Assembly (NCBI GenBank): GCA_002451165.1 | Contig: DKBH01000088.1 | Coordinates: 26,317-55,199, forward strand | Length of the DNA stretch: 28,883 bases | DNA from: Nitrospiraceae bacterium UBA6905 | Lineage (GTDB): Bacteria; Nitrospirota; Thermodesulfovibrionia; Thermodesulfovibrionales; UBA6898 | Direction of reading: 5' to 3' | In this document: one piece after another, positions 7,975 to 15,985 of the stretch | How the letters are laid out: each line of letters opens with the position of its first letter | Position numbering within the stretch: the stretch's first letter is position 1 | Made by a program: the position numbers and the translations under genes | The notes under the pieces: generated by a model | Told to the model about the DNA's origin: nothing | The model's database searches: none | What the model saw: only the letters and a program-made list of their open reading frames with translations

Positions 7975-8736
7975 TCAGAGTCCTGAAGGGTGGTCTATGA
8001 ACTCGGTGCGGAGTCCGAATTTCCTCTGCAGCATGTCCCCTACCGCCCTGACGCCGAGGGTCTCCGTAGCATAATGGCCGGCGAAGACAAGGTTTACCTG
8101 CATCTCTTCTGCAAGGGTAAAGGCACTGTGAGACGGCTCCCCGACAAGCAGTGTATCAATGCCGAGTTTCTCTGCGTCATAGATCGCAGACCATCCCCCG
8201 CCAGAGACAATCCCGATGTTCCGCACCTTCCTGCCGAAACCGATAACCGTTGCCCTGGTGGTCAATGCGCTTTCCACACGGACGGCGAATTGTTCAAGGG
8301 AAAGATCGCCGGCGAGCTTTCCCCAGTAACCGATCCTTTTGCCATGATATTCGCCGAACTCCCCCATCCTCCTGATCGAGAGGACCTTTAGCAGCCTGCT
8401 GTTGTTGCCGTATATGGGATGCCAGTCCAGCGGCAAGTGGCAGGCATACAGGGAGATGTCGGCATCAAGGAGGGTCTTGATCCTTTTCTTCATGACACCG
8501 TGGACGGACCTGATGCCTCCCCAGATCAGGCCGTGGTGTACGATCAGGAGATCAAGACCTCGTGCCGCAGCCTTATGAAAGACGTAGTCACAGGCATCTA
8601 CAGCAACGCCAATTTTGCTCACGCTTCCTTTTCCTTCCACCTGCAGGCCGTTGACACTTTCGTCTCCGGGGAACTCCGAGAGGTTCAGTTCCTTGTCGAG
8701 AAATGCCGAGAGCTTCATCAGAGAAAGGTGTTTCAT
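7975..8736 (-). CDS. Nif3-like dinuclear metal centre protein (YbgI/YqfO family)
   Basis: About 253 residues from ATG 8736. An in-frame TTG at 8757 and another ATG at 8718 (MKLSAFLDKEL, the usual family beginning) are alternatives, and none has a clear Shine-Dalgarno, so the start is uncertain. Family marks: NGLQVEG near the N-terminus, LIVHHGLIWGG (metal-binding His pair), YACHLPLD and, near the end, VFAGHYATE with the last metal ligands. Known: these proteins form hexameric toroids with a two-metal site. They are labelled GTP cyclohydrolase type 2 homologues, but their physiological role is unsettled. The gene follows lapAB by 15-35 nt and directly precedes the tRNA-editing domain gene. Confidence 0.88.
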   Translation of the reverse strand: MKHLSLMKLSAFLDKELNLSEFPGDESVNGLQVEGKGSVSKIGVAVDACDYVFHKAAARGLDLLIVHHGLIWGGIRSVHGVMKKRIKTLLDADISLYACHLPLDWHPIYGNNSRLLKVLSIRRMGEFGEYHGKRIGYWGKLAGDLSLEQFAVRVESALTTRATVIGFGRKVRNIGIVSGGGWSAIYDAEKLGIDTLLVGEPSHSAFTLAEEMQVNLVFAGHYATETLGVRAVGDMLQRKFGLRTEFIDHPSGL

Positions 8737-8771
8737 GCGGAATTCATACACGCACAACTCACGGCACGTTC

Positions 8772-10085
8772 CTACCTTTTGCAGGTGCCGTCAAGGTTGA
8801 ACTGGTAGGTCGACCAACTCCTGCAGTCGGGGCAGCGGCCTGACCAGTCATCAGCCCGATAGCCGCAATGGCTACAGCAGTAAGGAAGCCGGAATGCGGT
8901 TTTAATATCGGCAGCCTTCTTGAACTCCCCTACTGCCTTATCGAGCAGTTTTTTTCTCAGGTTGAGGTTGCCCATGAGCATGTGGAGCTCGGGATACGAA
9001 GCACCGCCGGTGTCTATGCCGGAGAGCGTGTCAAAGGCGTCATCGATCATCTCAAGTCGATAGAAGAGCTTCCCCAGGAAGAATTTGGTGACCGGGTCGT
9101 TCGGATGACGCGATATACCCGTCCGGTAGATGCGGATGAGACGGGACGGTTCACCCAAACTGATGAGCAGGTCCTCGAGCCGTGCCAGAACGATTTTGGA
9201 GTCAGTGCTCTCATACGCCTTTTCCAGCACGTTGACCGCCTCTTCGCTCTCCCCCTTCTGCAGGAGCACCTCTGCGATACCGAGTGTCGCAGGAATGAAA
9301 TCCTTGTCCGTTCTCAGGATGCTCTTGAAAGCCTTTTCTGCCTTTTCCAGCTGATTGTTCTCGATGCTGTGGCGTCCGTATTCGTATTCGTAACCGATGA
9401 GGTTCTGCTGCTCGCGTTTCTTGTCCTTTTCCGAATGCTCGTGCTTCAGGATGGACTTTTGGAGGGAAACGACATCGTCCCATCGGCCCTGTTTTTCGAG
9501 GATCTCCCGCTTCCGGTACAGGGCAGTGAGGTTGGCGTCATCAAGGTCAAGGACCTCATCAAGATACCGCAAGGCTTCCGACCATCTGCCTGCCTTCTCC
9601 AGGAGGCGTTCGAGCGCAAAGAGCGTCTCGATCCGCTTCGGTTCCAATTCCCGTGCACGCTGGTAATAGGAATTCGCCTTCTGGTAATCATCATCAAGCG
9701 ATGCAATATCGCCGAGCCGCAGGAGGGTGGCGACGTGGTCGGGCTCCTCTCTGAGAATGTCTTCCAATGCCTCACGTGCGGCCTCTTCGTTTTTTGCGAT
9801 GAGGGCATTCAGTGCTTTTGCGTAGAGCTCCTGGACCTTAATGTCCTGCCGCTGTTTCTTCTGATATTGCCAGTTGTCGATGAATTTCTTGGTGTCCCGG
9901 ATAGCGAAAAAGATGAAGGCAATGAAGGCGCCGATGGCGATCGAAAACAGGATGAGCGCAAACTTCTGGATCTCGTAGACCGGCCCGAAGGGTACGGCGA
10001 CGGTGACCAAACCGTGGTTGGCGAATGAAAAGAGCGAAAGTGCAAAAAGGAAGAGCACGAACAGGATGACCGATAACTTGCCCAT
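8772..10085 (-). CDS. lapB: LapA-LapB fusion: membrane-anchored TPR protein with rubredoxin-type zinc ribbon
   Basis: 437 residues. Two membrane helices (about 4-24 and 42-63) joined by a short periplasmic turn with VTVAVPFGPV resemble the LapA/DUF1049 hairpin. A short coiled segment and about eight TPR-like helical pairs (84-395) follow, then CSHC (404-407) and CPDC (418-421) form the rubredoxin-like metal site with WSGRCPDCRSWST. Known: E. coli LapA and LapB (YciM) are separate proteins; LapB coordinates lipopolysaccharide assembly and directs FtsH to LpxC, and needs its zinc ribbon. This single protein seems to hold both parts (inference for the LapA half). The start overlaps the rlmH stop (TGATG). 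Confidence 0.85.
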   Translation of the reverse strand: MGKLSVILFVLFLFALSLFSFANHGLVTVAVPFGPVYEIQKFALILFSIAIGAFIAFIFFAIRDTKKFIDNWQYQKKQRQDIKVQELYAKALNALIAKNEEAAREALEDILREEPDHVATLLRLGDIASLDDDYQKANSYYQRARELEPKRIETLFALERLLEKAGRWSEALRYLDEVLDLDDANLTALYRKREILEKQGRWDDVVSLQKSILKHEHSEKDKKREQQNLIGYEYEYGRHSIENNQLEKAEKAFKSILRTDKDFIPATLGIAEVLLQKGESEEAVNVLEKAYESTDSKIVLARLEDLLISLGEPSRLIRIYRTGISRHPNDPVTKFFLGKLFYRLEMIDDAFDTLSGIDTGGASYPELHMLMGNLNLRKKLLDKAVGEFKKAADIKTAFRLPYCCSHCGYRADDWSGRCPDCRSWSTYQFNLDGTCKR

Positions 10086-10525
10086 CAGTGATGATACCCC
10101 TTTTTCTGCAGAATGGTAAAGGCCCGGTAGAGCTGCTCCAGCAAAACGAGACGGGCCATTTCATGGGTAAAGGTCATGGCAGAAAGCGCGATTTTCTTTG
10201 TCGCCTTTGCCTTCACCTCCTCAGACACGCCATAGGCACCACCGAGGAGAAAAGTTGCAGCCCTATCCTGGTTGCCGATGAAGCAGGAGAACGCTGCCGA
10301 GTCATACGTCTCGCCCTTTTCATCAAGAAGAATATAGGACGTCCTCAGCCTCTCTATGCGTTCCTGTTCCTTGCCGAGCATTCTGCCGATGTCCCGTACC
10401 TTCTCTTCGCGGATCTCCGTTATGGAGATATCCGCATAGGGTTTGAGGAGCTTCAGGTATTTCCGTATCCCCTCAAGAATGAATTGCTCTTTTGTCTTTC
10501 CCACCCAGACCAGGTGTATCTTCAT
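10085..10525 (-). CDS. rlmH: RlmH, 23S rRNA (pseudouridine1915-N3)-methyltransferase
   Basis: 146 residues, close to the usual 155. SPOUT-class marks: the N-terminus MKIHLVWVGKTK, FLLGGAYGVSEEV (SAM-binding knot) and the conserved C-terminus with MTFTHEMARLVLLEQLYRA and KKGYHH. Known: it methylates pseudouridine 1915 in helix 69 of 23S rRNA on assembled 70S ribosomes. Its start lies inside the end of rsfS (53-nt overlap) and its stop overlaps the lapAB start, so expression should be coupled to both. An AGGA sits about 12 nt before the ATG. Confidence 0.95.
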   Translation of the reverse strand: MKIHLVWVGKTKEQFILEGIRKYLKLLKPYADISITEIREEKVRDIGRMLGKEQERIERLRTSYILLDEKGETYDSAAFSCFIGNQDRAATFLLGGAYGVSEEVKAKATKKIALSAMTFTHEMARLVLLEQLYRAFTILQKKGYHH

Positions 10526-10868
10526 CGTATGCTATGGTCCTGGCATCCATCCAGAGTTTTTCCAAGCCATAATATGCGCGCGTTTCTTTCTCAAAGATAT
10601 GTATAATCACATCACCGTAATCAAGCAATACCCAATGGCTGAAACGAATTCCTTCCCTGCCGATAGGTGTGACACCCTTCCGGGCCATTTCCTGCTCAAC
10701 GAATTCGGCGATCGCTCTGACTTGGGTGGTGCTTTCGCCGGAACAGATAACAAAATAGTCGGCAATAACGGTAAGTTCACCGAGTTCGAGGATAATGACA
10801 TCCAGGGCCTTTTTATTGCGCGCTGCTGCTGCTGCCAAGAGCGCTACATCCCTGCTCTTCAGCGGCAT
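10473..10868 (-). CDS. rsfS: Ribosomal silencing factor RsfS
   Basis: 131 residues. The DUF143/RsfS core is clear: KKALDVIILELGEL, VIADYFVICSGES, GIRFSHWVLLDYGDVIIHIF and the usual end RAYYGLEKLWMDA at about 97-109. Known: RsfS binds L14 (uL14) of the large subunit and blocks subunit joining in starvation. Beyond the core there are about 22 further residues, rich in charged and Gly residues, and these are exactly the part that overlaps rlmH by 53 nt. The start overlaps the nadD end by 10 nt. The order nadD-rsfS-rlmH is common in bacteria. Confidence 0.95.
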   Translation of the reverse strand: MPLKSRDVALLAAAAARNKKALDVIILELGELTVIADYFVICSGESTTQVRAIAEFVEQEMARKGVTPIGREGIRFSHWVLLDYGDVIIHIFEKETRAYYGLEKLWMDARTIAYDEDTPGLGGKDKRAIHS

Positions 10869-11554
10869 CCCCCAGTTACAGCCCTATGCCTTCTTTTTCT
10901 GGATCCATAAAGGTTCTCAAAAATTATATAGGATTCGACCTCAGCTGGCAATAGGTATTTTATGCTTTTCCCTTGTGCTGCAAGGGTTCTGATAGCCGTC
11001 GCCGATATGGCTACCGGCGTTACGTTCAGCAGGATGACGGCATGATCACCCCCCAAGAGTGTCGTATGCGACATGAGGGTCTTCGCATCGAGCCGGCGGA
11101 GAATAGACTTTGGTATCGTAAGGTAGGGGGAGGCGCAAAGGTCTGCAAATCGACATCCCGGCCGCGAAAGAACAAGAAAGTTAGTCCGCCGCACCAGGAG
11201 GTCCGGTCGGTACCAGTTCGGGATGTCAAGGAATGCGTCGATCCCGAGAAGAAAAAAAAGGCGGTCACCGGGGTAGAGTTCATGAAGCTTATCCAGGGTA
11301 TGTACGGTATAGGACCTGCGTCTGCTTCTGCATTCGATGTCGAGCACGGAAAAGAATGGATTATCCTTTACCGCAAGGCGTGTCATGGCAAATCTGTGGC
11401 GCGCAGCCGCAATGCCTTCTGTCTTGAGCGGCGGATTCCCTGAGGGGATGAAGAGTATCCGATCGAGGCCGGCAGCCTGCCGTGACTCTTCAGCGATGCG
11501 CAGGTGACCGAAATGTACGGGATTGAAGGTGCCGCCGAAAATGCCGATATTCAT
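10859..11554 (-). CDS. nadD: NadD, nicotinate-nucleotide adenylyltransferase
   Basis: 231 residues from the ATG at 11554 (MNIGIFGGTFNP). An in-frame start 48 nt earlier would overlap the proA end and adds nothing conserved, so I reject it. Motifs: GGTFNPVHFGHLR (nucleotidyltransferase HxGH type), FLLGIDAFLDIPNWYRP (substrate-binding Asp and Trp) and ISATAIR near the C-terminus (the ISSTxxR signature). Known: it adenylates nicotinate mononucleotide to deamido-NAD in NAD biosynthesis. The gene starts 16 nt after the proA stop and ends within rsfS. About 20 basic C-terminal residues follow the normal family end. Confidence 0.94.
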   Translation of the reverse strand: MNIGIFGGTFNPVHFGHLRIAEESRQAAGLDRILFIPSGNPPLKTEGIAAARHRFAMTRLAVKDNPFFSVLDIECRSRRRSYTVHTLDKLHELYPGDRLFFLLGIDAFLDIPNWYRPDLLVRRTNFLVLSRPGCRFADLCASPYLTIPKSILRRLDAKTLMSHTTLLGGDHAVILLNVTPVAISATAIRTLAAQGKSIKYLLPAEVESYIIFENLYGSRKRRHRAVTGGCR

Positions 11555-11570
11555 GCGATCGTGATGCCTG

Positions 11571-12827
11571 TCACTCCCGCAGCTGGCCGTTGCCGATGAC
11601 AATGAACTTGGTGCAGGTCAGTTCCTCGAGCCCCATCGGACCGCGCGCATGGATCTTGTCCGTTGAGATGCCGATCTCGGCGCCGAGGCCGAACTGGAAT
11701 CCGTCGTTCAGCCGAGTCGAGGCATTGACAAGCACGGCAGATGAGTCTACTTCCCGCAGGAACCGCATGGCGTGGGCATAATGGTTTGTTACGATCGTAT
11801 CGGAATGCGCCGAGCTATACCGGGCAATGTGGTCCATGGCGGCGTCCACGTCCTCCACGACCTTCACATTCAAGATGAGATCGAGATATTCGTTGTAGTA
11901 ATCCCGGTCAGCGGCACTTCCGACGGACGGCACGATCTTTTTCGTTTTCGGACAACCCTTGATCGTGACTCCCGCATCCCGGAATCGCTTGATCATGCGG
12001 GGCAGAAACCGGCCGGCGATCTTCCTGTCGACGAGCATGGTCTCCATGGCATTACAGGTTCCGGGCCGCTGTACCTTTGCATTGAAGCAGATGTCTTCGG
12101 CCATCTGGAGCTCGGCGTCCCGGTCGACGAAGACATGACAGACACCCTTGTAATGTTTGAGGACCGGTATACGGGAATTTTCGGTCACGGCACGGATGAG
12201 GCCTTCGCCGCCCCGCGGAATAATAAGGTCGATAGTCCCCTCGAGCTTCAGCATCTCCATGACCGCGGCCCTATCCACCAAATCGATGAAGGTGATCGCG
12301 CCCTGATGGATGCCATGCTGCTTTGCTGCATCGCGCAATATCTTCACGATGGCTTTGTTCGAGTGTACGGCCTCGGATCCGCCCCGAAGGATCGCCGCGT
12401 TACCCGCTTTAAGGCAAAGGCTTGTGGCATCTGCAGTTACGTTCGGCCGCGACTCATAGATAATGCCGATTACCCCGATGGGCACCCGCATCCTGCCGAC
12501 GGTCATGCCATTCGGCCGCTGCCACATCCTGATCACTTCTCCGACAGGATCGGGGAGGGCTGCCACCTCGGAAAGGCCCGACGCCATATCATGGATGCGT
12601 TTCTCCGTGAGGGTGAGCCGGTCTATCATGGCGCGGGAGAGACCTTTTTCACGGGCCTGGGCTACGTCTCTTGCATTCTCCCGCACAAGCTCCCGGGAGC
12701 GCTTCCTCATCGCCCCTGCCATGCTCAGGAGCGCGTCATTTTTCTGCTGCGATGATGCCTTCGCGAGTGATCGGGCGCCCTCACGCGCCTCCCCGGCCTT
12801 GGCCACAACATATGCCTGAATATCCAT
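11571..12827 (-). CDS. proA: ProA, gamma-glutamyl phosphate reductase
   Basis: 418 residues, the normal size, from the ATG at 12827 (MDIQAYV). A GGAGG lies 8 nt upstream and decides this start over in-frame Mets further up. Motifs: GVIGIIYESRPNVTADA, LKAGNAAILRGG (cofactor site), catalytic Cys in RPGTCNAMET, and near the end RGPMGLEELT. Known: it reduces gamma-glutamyl phosphate to glutamate semialdehyde with NADPH, the second step of proline synthesis. No proB is next to it. It is the first gene of the minus-strand run down to the tRNA-editing domain, and is divergent from mutL. Confidence 0.96.
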   Translation of the reverse strand: MDIQAYVVAKAGEAREGARSLAKASSQQKNDALLSMAGAMRKRSRELVRENARDVAQAREKGLSRAMIDRLTLTEKRIHDMASGLSEVAALPDPVGEVIRMWQRPNGMTVGRMRVPIGVIGIIYESRPNVTADATSLCLKAGNAAILRGGSEAVHSNKAIVKILRDAAKQHGIHQGAITFIDLVDRAAVMEMLKLEGTIDLIIPRGGEGLIRAVTENSRIPVLKHYKGVCHVFVDRDAELQMAEDICFNAKVQRPGTCNAMETMLVDRKIAGRFLPRMIKRFRDAGVTIKGCPKTKKIVPSVGSAADRDYYNEYLDLILNVKVVEDVDAAMDHIARYSSAHSDTIVTNHYAHAMRFLREVDSSAVLVNASTRLNDGFQFGLGAEIGISTDKIHARGPMGLEELTCTKFIVIGNGQLRE

Positions 12828-12960
12828 GAGAACAGCCTCCCTTATGGGCAGAGATTCCTTCATGTCAGCTATCTTTAGCATACAAAAGAGTGGTTCGTTT
12901 TGAAAAGGCGCGGCCAAAGCTCCCGGTGCGCTCATGCCGCGGTCATGCTGCAACCGGCAC

Positions 12961-12990
12961 TTGCGCAATAGCCTTGGCAATCCTTACAAT
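12961..12990 (+). promoter_or_regulatory. Promoter for mutL-miaA-hfq, probably leaderless
   Basis: TTGCGC (12961-12966), an 18-nt spacer and TACAAT (12985-12990). The mutL ATG begins at 12996, only 5 nt after the -10, so the message would start at or beside the A of ATG. There is no Shine-Dalgarno in this stretch. Confidence 0.45.
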
Positions 12991-12995
12991 GTCGT

Positions 12996-14678
12996 ATGTC
13001 GCAGATCAGCATCCTTCCCCCGGAACTTTGTAACAAGATAGCTGCAGGCGAGGTGATCGAACGCCCTGCCTCGGTCGTGAAAGAGCTTATTGAGAATGCG
13101 CTCGACGCGGGCAGCACCGAGATCAGGGTCGAAGTGGGGCACGGAGGCAAGCGTATGATCCGGGTGACTGATAACGGGGCGGGCATGGTCAGAGAAGACG
13201 CCCTTCTCTGTTGCCGGCAGCACGCGACCAGCAAGATCAGGGAATACGATGATCTTTTCAACATCAGGACGCTTGGATTCCGCGGCGAGGCGCTTCCTTC
13301 GATCGCTGCCGTCTCACGCATGAAGATCATCACCGGGCAGAGAAATTCGGCAGGCACTGCCCTGGAAATAGAGGGTGGGGAGCTCAACGAGGTCAAGGAG
13401 GCCCCTGCAGCAGGCACGTCCGTGGAGGTACGGGATCTTTTCTTCAATACGCCGGCGCGCAGGAAATTTCTCAAGACAGACAGTACAGAGCTTTTTCATA
13501 TTATTGATGCCGTGACGAAGGAAGGGCTGTCACACCCAGAGACAGCCTTCTCGCTCATCGTCGACCATAACGAAACGATTATGATGTCGAAGGCTGCAGG
13601 GTTCAGGGAGCGGATCATGCAGGTATACGGTGAAGAGTTCCTTGCCGGCTTGAGCGAGACGGAAATTACCGGGGACGGCATTGAGATGCAGGCATTCGTT
13701 TCGAACAGCAGCAGCTTCCGCAATACGCGTTCGCACCAGTACATTTTTCTGAATGGAAGGCCGATCAAGGACCAGTCAATATCCCATGCTGTCTACCGGG
13801 CATATGAGGGTATTCTTCCAACGGACAAGCACCCGCTCTATTTTATCTATCTCCGTCTTGACCCCCGCAAGGTCGACTTCAATGTGCATCCGACGAAACG
13901 GGAGGTTCGATTTGAGAATAAGGAGACAGTCTACCGCTTCATCGTTTCGCAGCTGCGCGATGCCGTAAAGCAGGAGCGCCGAGAATATGTGCAGGAGTTC
14001 AGTTTGCCGGCAGCTGATGACGAGAACTTCCCTGCGCAGGCTGCCTCCGGTCCATCTGCGGGGCAGTCATTTGCTGCGGGGATGCCGTCAGTAGCGGAGA
14101 ACCTCGAGTTTTCCTACCGGGCTTCGCTTCCTCATATCTATATCGGAGGGACCTTCATTGCCGTTTCCGGGAGGGGCGGCCTTACGATTATTGACCACCA
14201 TGCAGCGCACGAAAGGATCCTCTTTGAGCGGCTGTTGAACAGCGGAGAGTCATCGGCACGGCAGCTCCTGTTCCCGCGGCAGGTGCAGGTAACAGAAAAG
14301 GAATACGGGCTCCTTATCCAGAATCGGGAGCTGCTGAAAACCCTTGGCGTTGAGATCGATGAGTTCGGAAAGAATACGGTCCTGGTTCGGTCTGCTCCCG
14401 CAGAAATCGACGACGTCGATATCCCCTCTGTCCTGCAGGATATGGCAGCAGGGTTCTTCGATGAGCATACGACTGCAAAGCCGCTTCGCCATAACCTTGC
14501 CGCGCGGATCGCTTGCCATAGTTCCGTGCGGGGGGGGAAGATCCTCTCGGCGGACGCGGTCTCCCGGCTCCTGGAAGACCTTGACAAGACCGAATACCCT
14601 GACCAGTGTCCCCACGGAAGACCGACCCGGATATTTTATTCACTCAGCGATCTGGACAAGCTATTTCGGAGGAAATGA
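12996..14678 (+). CDS. mutL: MutL, DNA mismatch repair protein
   Basis: 560 residues. GHKL ATPase domain: IAAGEVIERPASVVKELIEN (Glu30 region and Asn34), DNGAGM (59-64), ATSK (77-80), GFRGEAL (94-100). A linker (about 330-370) rich in Ala, Ser and Gln follows. The C-terminal domain has DHHAAHERILFE (400-411), ACHSSVR (506-512) and DQCPHGRP (536-543). Known: MutL proteins lacking a MutH partner carry the DQHA-x2-E-x4-E endonuclease motif with a C-terminal zinc site including CPHGRP. Here the motif is present with Gln replaced by His401, so it is probably an active nickase. The stop overlaps the miaA start (ATGA). Confidence 0.96.
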   Translation: MSQISILPPELCNKIAAGEVIERPASVVKELIENALDAGSTEIRVEVGHGGKRMIRVTDNGAGMVREDALLCCRQHATSKIREYDDLFNIRTLGFRGEALPSIAAVSRMKIITGQRNSAGTALEIEGGELNEVKEAPAAGTSVEVRDLFFNTPARRKFLKTDSTELFHIIDAVTKEGLSHPETAFSLIVDHNETIMMSKAAGFRERIMQVYGEEFLAGLSETEITGDGIEMQAFVSNSSSFRNTRSHQYIFLNGRPIKDQSISHAVYRAYEGILPTDKHPLYFIYLRLDPRKVDFNVHPTKREVRFENKETVYRFIVSQLRDAVKQERREYVQEFSLPAADDENFPAQAASGPSAGQSFAAGMPSVAENLEFSYRASLPHIYIGGTFIAVSGRGGLTIIDHHAAHERILFERLLNSGESSARQLLFPRQVQVTEKEYGLLIQNRELLKTLGVEIDEFGKNTVLVRSAPAEIDDVDIPSVLQDMAAGFFDEHTTAKPLRHNLAARIACHSSVRGGKILSADAVSRLLEDLDKTEYPDQCPHGRPTRIFYSLSDLDKLFRRK

Positions 14679-15616
14679 AGACCGTTGTTGTCCTCCTCGG
14701 CCCCACCGGTGTCGGCAAGACCGGCGCTGCTGTCATACTTGCCCGGGAGTTGCATACCGAGATTATCAGTGCGGACTCGATGCAGATCTACCGACAGATG
14801 GATATCGGGACAGCGAAGCCGTCGCCGGCGGAGCGGGCTGCTGTACGGCATCATATGATCGATATCGTTGATCCCACGGAGGCGTATAGCGCCGGTCGCT
14901 ACATTGCCGAAGTCCAACCGATTATAGAACTACTGCATCGGGAGGGGAAAGCGCCTCTTGTCGTCGGGGGCACCGGGCTCTATATCAGGGCGATGACACG
15001 GGGCCTTTTCATCGGTCCTGCTTCAGACGAAACATTGCGGGAAGAGCTTCTTTCACAGGAGCAGGAGCAGAAGGGATCGCTCTATGAGTATCTCCGCAGG
15101 ATCGACCCTGCTGCAGCCGCCAGGATCGAGCAGAACGACCTGCGCCGCATCATACGCGCCATCGAAGTATGCATCAAGGGCGGCGGCATCATGTCAGCCT
15201 TGCAGAAGAACTGTACCCGCCCGCTTCCCTATGATTTCGTCAAGATCGGACTTGCGAGGGAACGAAAAGAGCTCTATGCCATGATCGATGAACGTGTGGA
15301 CATCATGCTGAAGCAGGGGCTGCCCGACGAGGTGGAGCGACTCCTCCGCATGAAGCCGGACAGGACGCCGCTCCAGGCGATCGGCTATAAGGAACTCGTG
15401 CGCTTTTTCGACCATGAGATAGATTTGCAGGAGGCGGCCCGTCTGATCAAGCGCAACTCGCGGAGATATGCGAAGCGGCAGGCCACCTGGTTCCGGCAGG
15501 AGGCCGGCATACACTGGGTCGATGTTACCGGACTGGTTGACAGCGGGAGCATTGCCCGAAAGCTTCGTTCGGCACTGGAGGAAGTATGGGACAGCAGGGG
15601 CCAGCCGCTTGAATAA
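14675..15616 (+). CDS. miaA: MiaA, tRNA dimethylallyltransferase
   Basis: 313 residues from the ATG at 14675, which overlaps the mutL stop and follows a GGAGGAA Shine-Dalgarno directly; a longer in-frame start inside mutL is rejected. Motifs: P-loop GPTGVGKT (9-16), SADSMQIYRQMDIGTAKP, VGGTGLYIRA, and the C-terminal YAKRQATWFR that contacts the anticodon stem. Known: it transfers the isopentenyl group from DMAPP to A37 of tRNAs reading codons starting with U. The mutL-miaA-hfq order is the same as in enterobacteria. Confidence 0.96.
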   Translation: MKTVVVLLGPTGVGKTGAAVILARELHTEIISADSMQIYRQMDIGTAKPSPAERAAVRHHMIDIVDPTEAYSAGRYIAEVQPIIELLHREGKAPLVVGGTGLYIRAMTRGLFIGPASDETLREELLSQEQEQKGSLYEYLRRIDPAAAARIEQNDLRRIIRAIEVCIKGGGIMSALQKNCTRPLPYDFVKIGLARERKELYAMIDERVDIMLKQGLPDEVERLLRMKPDRTPLQAIGYKELVRFFDHEIDLQEAARLIKRNSRRYAKRQATWFRQEAGIHWVDVTGLVDSGSIARKLRSALEEVWDSRGQPLE

Positions 15617-15685
15617 TTAGCGAAAATAATTTAAGGTAAAAGAAAATATCACACGATATTACAATAACTTCAAGGGAGACAGAGG

Positions 15686-15922
15686 ATGCCCACAACAAAA
15701 AGTCAGAGCCTACAGGATAATTATCTTAATCAGCTCCGGAAAGATAAGATGCCTGTTATCGTATATCTTACCAACGGAGTGCGTCTGAAAGGAACGATCA
15801 AAGGCTTTGACAGCTTTGTTATACTTCTGAAGGATGTAAACCAGCAGCTCGTATATAAGCATGCGGTCTCCACGATTGTTCCGGAGCGGGATCTCGATAT
15901 CAGGTTTGAAGACCAGCACTGA
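15686..15922 (+). CDS. hfq: Hfq, RNA chaperone
   Basis: 78 residues, the normal short Hfq core. Sm1: SLQDNYLNQLRKDKMPVIVYL (Gln8-like and Asp-type residues), then TNGVRLKGTIKGFDSFVILL; Sm2: YKHAVSTIVPER (YKHA is the proximal RNA-binding signature). There is almost no C-terminal tail. Known: hexameric ring pairing small RNAs with messages. An AGGGAG Shine-Dalgarno lies 7 nt before the ATG. A TACAAT at 15660-15665 within an A-rich stretch could be a weak separate promoter after miaA. Confidence 0.97.
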   Translation: MPTTKSQSLQDNYLNQLRKDKMPVIVYLTNGVRLKGTIKGFDSFVILLKDVNQQLVYKHAVSTIVPERDLDIRFEDQH

Positions 15923-15985
15923 GCCGGGGCTTTCCCGTCATCGGCCGCAACAAATACCATGATCAGGGTTGGAGGGAATGCGTAA

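Noticed and set aside
12828..12980. Longer ProA start with about 51 extra residues
   Set aside because: GGAGG 8 nt before ATG 12827 and the normal family length favour the shorter form.
12932..13474. 180-codon minus-strand frame opposite the mutL start
   Set aside because: Overlaps the unmistakable MutL ATPase domain; Ser/Arg-rich shadow composition.
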